The notes under the pieces were generated by a model. That model was not told where the DNA came from and made no database searches. It was given only the letters and a program-made list of their open reading frames with translations. Shown in pieces: positions 59,895 through 64,000 of a stretch of 64,000 nt of DNA; position 1 is the stretch's first letter, and each line of letters starts with the position of its first letter. Both the position numbers and the translations under genes were made by a program. Where the stretch lies: positions 124,001-188,000 of the forward strand of contig NZ_VUNA01000001.1 in NCBI RefSeq assembly GCF_009695905.1, read 5' to 3'. The stretch is from Mogibacterium kristiansenii. Lineage in GTDB: Bacteria > Bacillota > Clostridia > Peptostreptococcales > Anaerovoracaceae.

Positions 59895-61646
59895 ATGGGA
59901 GATATCAAATTAACAATCGATAATATTGAAGTCACAGTTCCGGAAGGCTCCACTCTTCTGGATGCTGCACATGCAGCCGGAATTGACATTCCGACTCTGT
60001 GCTTTCTGAGAGACGTCAACGAAATTGGCGCCTGCAGAATGTGCCTGTGTGAAGTGGAGGGTGCCAGAGGTCTGGTAACCGCTTGTGCATTCCCGGTAAG
60101 TGACGGAATGGTGGCACACACTAATACCGAAAGACTGAGAGAATCCAGAAGAAAGACCCTGCAGCTGATCGTTTCCGATCACAACATGGACTGTCTGGCA
60201 TGCGTAAGAAACAACAACTGCGAGCTGCAGAAGCTGTGCAAGCGCTACGGCGTGACAGACACGGATTACTATGCCGGAAAGAAGAATTCTTTTAGCGTAG
60301 ATGCCAGCTCCAAATCCATCGTCAGAGACAATAACAAATGTATTCTTTGCAGAAGATGCGTGGGAGCCTGCGAAAACCTTCAGGGAATCGGCGTAATCGG
60401 CGCAAACAACCGTGGATTCGATACATACATCGGAAGTACCTTTGACCTTCCGCTTGCAGAGACCAGTTGCGTAAACTGCGGACAGTGCGTGGCAGCTTGC
60501 CCGGTAGGTGCCCTCTATGAGAAGGATTCTACCGCTGAGGTTAAGGCTGCACTGGAAGATCCGGATAAGTTCGTTGTCGTTCAGGCAGCACCGTCCGTTC
60601 GTGTGGGTCTGGGCGAATGCTTTGGACTTCCGATCGGAACCGTTGTAGAAGGACAGATGTCCGCTGCACTGCACCGTCTGGGATTCGATCGCGTATTCGA
60701 TACCAACTTCTCGGCAGATCTGACTATCCTGGAAGAGGCTCACGAACTGATTGATCGTGTTCAGAACGGCGGAGCACTGCCTCTGATTACCTCCTGCTCG
60801 CCGGGTTGGATTAAGTATTGCGAACACTACTATCCGGACCTGCTCCCGAACGTATCCAGCTGCAAATCTCCGCAGCAGATGTTCGGTGCGGTAGTAAAAA
60901 CATACTACGCGGAAACCATGGGAATTCCGGTAGACAAGATTGTATCGGTATCCGTAATGCCATGTACCGCTAAGAAATTCGAGTGCGACAGACCGGATCA
61001 GGATGCGGCAGGCGTACAGGATGTGGATTACTCCCTGACCACCAGAGAACTGGGCAGCCTGATTAACGAAGCCGGCATCGACTTTGTCAACCTGCCGGAA
61101 ATGCCGTACGACAGCCCTCTGGGCGACTACACCGGTGCGGGAGTCATCTTCGGTGCAACCGGTGGCGTTATGGAAGCGGCACTGAGAACGGCAGTGGAGA
61201 CCATTACCGGCGAAGAGCTGGAATGCGTAGAATTTACCGATGTTCGTGGCGTAGAAGGTGTGAAGGAAGCATCCTACAACGTTGGCGGCCTGGAAGTGAA
61301 CGTGGCAGTAGCCAGCGGTCTGGCCAATGCGAAGAAGGTTCTGGATGCAATCCGTTCCGGCGAGAAGAATTACACATTCGTGGAAATCATGGCATGTCCG
61401 GGCGGATGCGTCAACGGTGGCGGACAGCCAATCGTGGATTCCTCTGTCAGAAACTTCGTAGACGTTCGCGCACTTCGTGCAAAGGGACTGTACGAGCTGG
61501 ACAAGAACAAGCCGCTGCGTAAATCTCACGAGAATCCGGAAATCATCGAACTGTACAAATCCTACTTCGGTGAACCGGGAAGCGAGAAGGCACACCATAT
61601 TCTGCACACCAAGTATGTGGAGAGAAAGGTGAACAAGGACTTCTAG
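59895..61646 (+). CDS. hydA: [FeFe] hydrogenase catalytic subunit
   Basis: A 583-residue H2-forming or H2-oxidising enzyme. N-terminus: 2Fe-2S domain (CFLRDVNEIGACRMCLCEV ... TAC), His-Cys3 cluster HNMDCLACVRNNNC, and two 4Fe-4S sites (CILCRRCVGAC, CVNCGQCVAACP). The H-cluster motifs are TSCSPGWIKYCEHYYPD (L1), MPCTAKKFEC (L2) and MACPGGCVNGGGQP (L3). This modular make-up with hydC and hydB suits an NADH/ferredoxin-dependent bifurcating hydrogenase. The ATG at 59895 is used since TGGAGGT lies just ahead; a GTG at 59880 overlaps the hydB stop. Confidence 0.96.
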   Translation: MGDIKLTIDNIEVTVPEGSTLLDAAHAAGIDIPTLCFLRDVNEIGACRMCLCEVEGARGLVTACAFPVSDGMVAHTNTERLRESRRKTLQLIVSDHNMDCLACVRNNNCELQKLCKRYGVTDTDYYAGKKNSFSVDASSKSIVRDNNKCILCRRCVGACENLQGIGVIGANNRGFDTYIGSTFDLPLAETSCVNCGQCVAACPVGALYEKDSTAEVKAALEDPDKFVVVQAAPSVRVGLGECFGLPIGTVVEGQMSAALHRLGFDRVFDTNFSADLTILEEAHELIDRVQNGGALPLITSCSPGWIKYCEHYYPDLLPNVSSCKSPQQMFGAVVKTYYAETMGIPVDKIVSVSVMPCTAKKFECDRPDQDAAGVQDVDYSLTTRELGSLINEAGIDFVNLPEMPYDSPLGDYTGAGVIFGATGGVMEAALRTAVETITGEELECVEFTDVRGVEGVKEASYNVGGLEVNVAVASGLANAKKVLDAIRSGEKNYTFVEIMACPGGCVNGGGQPIVDSSVRNFVDVRALRAKGLYELDKNKPLRKSHENPEIIELYKSYFGEPGSEKAHHILHTKYVERKVNKDF

Positions 61647-61690
61647 AATCCGGTGAAGCGAATTGGATTTTCATAAAAGAATTAAGGGAA

Positions 61691-61719
61691 AGGGAACTGC
61701 GAAAGCGGTTCCCTTTTTT
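61691..61719 (+). terminator. hydrogenase operon terminator
   Basis: Stem AGGGAACTGC / GCGGTTCCCT with a GAAA tetraloop and six T. Confidence 0.88.
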
Positions 61720-61731
61720 CATCAAAACAAC

Positions 61732-61760
61732 TTGAAACGGTCATTTTCCTGTGATAAGAT
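61732..61760 (+). promoter_or_regulatory. promoter of the small export protein gene
   Basis: TTGAAA at 61732-61737, spacer 17, TAAGAT at 61755-61760. Confidence 0.65.
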
Positions 61761-61790
61761 TTCTCTTGTTATTGTATAAGGAGGATAATT

Positions 61791-62243
61791 TTGAGAGTTG
61801 CACTTACAACATTATTAATGGCGATGGTGCCGGTCATAGAGCTTCGAGGGGCTATTCCATATGGCGTAGTGGAAGGTCTCAGCGTGAGTCAAGCGTTGAT
61901 TCTTTCGATTATCGGAAACCTGATTCCGGTTCCGGCGTTGATTATTTTTACCAAGAGAGTGTTCGCGTGGCTGCGAACCAAGAGTGAGGGCTTGAACGCT
62001 TTTGTGTGCAAGATGGAAGCGAAGGCGGAATCCAAGAAGGAAACCGTGGAGAAATACGAGTTTTTCGGATTGATGCTGTTGGTGGCGATACCGTTGCCGG
62101 GAACCGGTGCCTGGACGGGCTGTTTGGTGGCGGCCATGATGGAGCTGGATTTCAAGAAGGCCTTCCCGGCGGTGGTTCTGGGAGTTGTAATTGCCGGATT
62201 GATCGTATCCTGGCTGACTTTCGGCGTGAAGATGATTGCTTAG
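61791..62243 (+). CDS. small multidrug export family (Sm_multidrug_ex) membrane protein
   Basis: A 150-residue protein with four hydrophobic segments. MVPVIELRGAIPYGV near the N-terminus and LLVAIPLPGTGAWTGCLVA in the middle are the twin motifs of the family, which is related in pattern to DedA/SNARE-like membrane proteins. Despite the family name, a transport role is not well established. The start is a TTG at 61791 with AAGGAGG 7 bases ahead; there is no ATG before the first helix. Confidence 0.82.
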   Translation: MRVALTTLLMAMVPVIELRGAIPYGVVEGLSVSQALILSIIGNLIPVPALIIFTKRVFAWLRTKSEGLNAFVCKMEAKAESKKETVEKYEFFGLMLLVAIPLPGTGAWTGCLVAAMMELDFKKAFPAVVLGVVIAGLIVSWLTFGVKMIA

Positions 62244-62267
62244 GATTTGAAAACAGAAAACAATATG

Positions 62268-62298
62268 AAAAGCACTGCCGCAGAGGCAGTGCTTTTTG
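62268..62298. terminator. bidirectional terminator
   Basis: Stem AAAAGCACTGCC / GGCAGTGCTTTT with a 5-base loop, between the export protein gene and the convergent gene at 62310. Confidence 0.85.
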
Positions 62299-62309
62299 CG
62301 TGGAGCATT

Positions 62310-63128
62310 TTATTCAGGAAGTACCCCTAAATAATTCAAATCAAATGTTTCGTCCAGCGGTGTATCCAGCAGGACGTGATTCATAAAGGAATCCATTTCT
62401 GCGGAGGCCGGCATAACGGATTTGTTCAGGGCGTCGAAGAGCTTCACACTGCTGACGGAGGTCCGTCTTTCGTCTCCGTCTCGGTAGATCATATCTCGGC
62501 GGCTCTGAATGGCCCTGCTGGGAACGGCAGAAAGAATCCGATAGGTGGCATTTCTTGTAGCGGTATTGGGGTGGCTGAACAGGGTCAGTACCCGATTCAT
62601 GGTCTCAAGGGCTTCCTGAGTATTTCGGCGGTTCGTGCTCTCGTAGAATCCGGATATCAGCTCGTCGATTTTCTTAGAGTGGGGGAAAACTCGGTCCAGG
62701 TTCACCTTTCGAGGGGATTTGCGGCAGATTCCAAGGATATAGCTGTCGAAGTCCCGTTCAATCTTCGCATGGGTCTGGCCGGTTTCTTTCATGAATTCCG
62801 ATATCAGAGGGTGGCATGCGGCGTCCAGAATAAAATGAGTGACGCATCCCAACACGTAACTGTACGTTTCGGGTGATGGGTTCTTTCGGAGGATTCCGGT
62901 CGCGCGTTCAAAGAAATCCCTCCCGGCAGAGTGGTGAATCTGACGGCCTTCCCGGCTCAAGCGATTGCTGTGCCAAGGGCGATAGAATGCCAGAAAATCC
63001 GGACCGTGAAGGCCTATCATGTAGGCGTCGATGCTGGTTGCATTGGAATTGATGATATCTTTCGCATCACCCGGCATTACCCGAATGACTTCTTTTCCAA
63101 AATAATAATGGGCGTAATGCGATGGCAT
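62310..63128 (-). CDS. zinc-dependent phospholipase C-like protein
   Basis: A 272-residue cytoplasmic member of the Zn_dep_PLPC-like group. PSHYAHYYFGKEV opens the chain with the first His; GLHGPDFLAFY, GRQIHHSAGRDFFE and VLGCVTHFILDAACHP supply further His/Asp ligands in the order of the family. There is no signal peptide, unlike secreted phospholipase C, so the substrate and role are unknown. The ATG at 63128 has AAGGAGG ahead; the open frame further upstream passes the promoter (TTGCGG-17-TATAAT, minus, 63188-63160) and is not used. Confidence 0.78.
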   Translation of the reverse strand: MPSHYAHYYFGKEVIRVMPGDAKDIINSNATSIDAYMIGLHGPDFLAFYRPWHSNRLSREGRQIHHSAGRDFFERATGILRKNPSPETYSYVLGCVTHFILDAACHPLISEFMKETGQTHAKIERDFDSYILGICRKSPRKVNLDRVFPHSKKIDELISGFYESTNRRNTQEALETMNRVLTLFSHPNTATRNATYRILSAVPSRAIQSRRDMIYRDGDERRTSVSSVKLFDALNKSVMPASAEMDSFMNHVLLDTPLDETFDLNYLGVLPE

Positions 63129-63288
63129 GGGAGCCTCCTTTTTTCTGTGTATTAACATCATTATAGCCGAGATGGAGCAAAACCGCAATAATTCGGCATT
63201 TGTTGAGACGCAATTAACATTTTTGAACGTTATCGAAGAAGAATTTATTCTTTTTTTATGATGGTGAAATAATAGACATTCTTCTGAA

Positions 63289-63317
63289 TTGACATCAAGG
63301 GGTGGAAATATTATAAT
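63289..63317 (+). promoter_or_regulatory. consensus promoter of butyrate kinase
   Basis: TTGACA at 63289-63294, spacer 17, TATAAT at 63312-63317; full sigma-A consensus. The leader of about 75 bases contains a weak GAAC/GTTC dyad near 63351-63364. Confidence 0.88.
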
Positions 63318-63397
63318 TATTGCGAAAACAGAATACTGTTCCATTCAATAGAACATAAAGTTCGTAAAACCATACGTCATTCACAAGGAGGATGCGA

Positions 63398-64000
63398 ATG
63401 AAAATACTGATTATTAATCCGGGTGGCACCAGCACCAAGATTGCAGTATTTGAAGATGATCAAGAACTCTTCAAAGCGTCAATCGACCACACTGCCGAGG
63501 AGCTGAAACCGTACACACATGTTTTTGACGAATTTGAGTACCGGAAGAACCTGATTGTAAAGACCGTGGAAGAAGCCGGATATTCGATTTCAGACTTTGG
63601 TTGTGTTGCCGGAAGAGGCGGTCTCTGCCGGCCGGTAGAGGGTGGTACCTATGCGGTAAACGATCGCATGATTGAAGACTTCAGAAATGCGGTATGCGGT
63701 GAGCATGCATCGAACCTCGGTGCGGTAATCGCGAAGTCCATCGGCGACGAAATCGGCGTACCTTCATTCATTGTCGACCCAGTGGCAGTGGATGAAATGA
63801 TGGATAAGGCAAGAATCACCGGTCTTGCGGAACTGGAGCGTCCGGCTTGGTTCCATGCACTGAACCATAAGGCAGTTGCCAGATCCATTGCCGGTAAGAT
63901 TGGAAAGAAGTACGAGGACTGCAACTTCATCGTTGCCCACCTGGGATCCGGAATTTCCATCTGTGCCCACAAGAAGGGAAAGATGGTGGATGGTTCCGGC
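63398..64000 (+). CDS. buk: butyrate kinase, 3' end outside the window
   Basis: Acyl phosphate kinase that makes ATP from butyryl phosphate (or branched-chain homologues) at the end of butyrate fermentation. The first 201 codons are present of about 355. ILIINPGGTSTKIAVFED is the adenosine-binding start, AGRGGLCRPVEGGTYAVN and FHALNHKAVAR are specific to the butyrate kinase branch of the ASKHA fold rather than acetate kinase, and VAHLGSGISICAHKKGK is the second phosphate loop. AAGGAGG lies 6 bases before the ATG. A phosphotransbutyrylase gene is not in the window. Confidence 0.95.
   Translation, partial: MKILIINPGGTSTKIAVFEDDQELFKASIDHTAEELKPYTHVFDEFEYRKNLIVKTVEEAGYSISDFGCVAGRGGLCRPVEGGTYAVNDRMIEDFRNAVCGEHASNLGAVIAKSIGDEIGVPSFIVDPVAVDEMMDKARITGLAELERPAWFHALNHKAVARSIAGKIGKKYEDCNFIVAHLGSGISICAHKKGKMVDGSG

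Noticed and set aside
59910-61607. 565-codon open frame antisense to hydA
   Set aside because: Mirror of a strongly conserved hydrogenase; the translation has no recognisable domain and no ribosome binding site. The same applies to long antisense frames over ppdK (52535-54262), era/recO (48244-49770), fumC (12584-14305) and purF (43441-45120).

Overview
The window is chromosomal DNA of a strictly anaerobic, fermentative, low-to-middle GC Gram-positive bacterium of class Clostridia. This rests on the [FeFe] hydrogenase with NuoE/NuoF-like partners, pyruvate phosphate dikinase, butyrate kinase, a single-chain glycyl-tRNA synthetase, HisZ plus short-form HisG, ABC-F and YitT proteins, AGGAGG ribosome binding sites and sigma-A type promoters. 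Placement near the Anaerovoracaceae (former Family XIII) is a guess. No rRNA, tRNA, CRISPR, prophage or classical insertion sequence was recognised.

Layout. 1-5340: 3' part of dnaE, then pfkA, a flavodoxin-domain gene and dinB. 5409-10322: nadE (minus), then yhaM-like exoribonuclease, recD2 and comF. 10421-11209: AT-rich padR and a small divergent membrane peptide. 11230-14842: a structured RNA with its own promoter and terminator, directly ahead of malic enzyme, fumarase and a membrane protein. 14874-23790: a complete histidine operon, hisR(yerC)-hisZGDCBHAF-hisIE-hisK, led by a promoter with a palindromic operator. 23804-27563: a BceAB-BceRS-like peptide-sensing locus in which both transporter genes carry internal deletions while the two-component genes look intact. 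27622-28989: MATE transporter.

28990-33005 is the most unusual part. It holds four 39-bp palindromes, a sodium symporter gene, and a PD-(D/E)XK-like nuclease gene sandwiched between two arrays (four and five copies) of an 87-bp unit. Each unit carries an 11-bp inverted repeat. The tips of the 39-bp palindromes (TTGATGYA) and of the 87-bp units (TTGGTGCA) are nearly the same, so they may be related families of palindromic elements, perhaps served by the nuclease.

33135-46429 is a mixed accessory and household region: two EamA transporters, an XRE regulator with a zinc ribbon, ABC-F, patatin, a large lysine-rich secreted protein, YitT with an attenuator-like leader, ZIP, TRIC, purF, an alpha/beta hydrolase and a small XRE regulator. 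That regulator faces a promoter that seems to make a short RNA. 46762-54895 is a conserved cluster phoH-ybeY-era-recO-(UBA protein)-glyS-ppdK. 54968-61646 has YitT, an S66 peptidase and a DRTGG protein facing the hydrogenase operon hydC-hydB-hydA. 61791-64000 has a small export protein, a zinc phospholipase-like protein and the 5' part of butyrate kinase.

Metabolically, PfkA, PPDK, malic enzyme, fumarase, hydrogenase and butyrate kinase fit a fermenter that disposes of electrons as H2 and makes ATP through an acyl kinase. Histidine synthesis is complete within the window.
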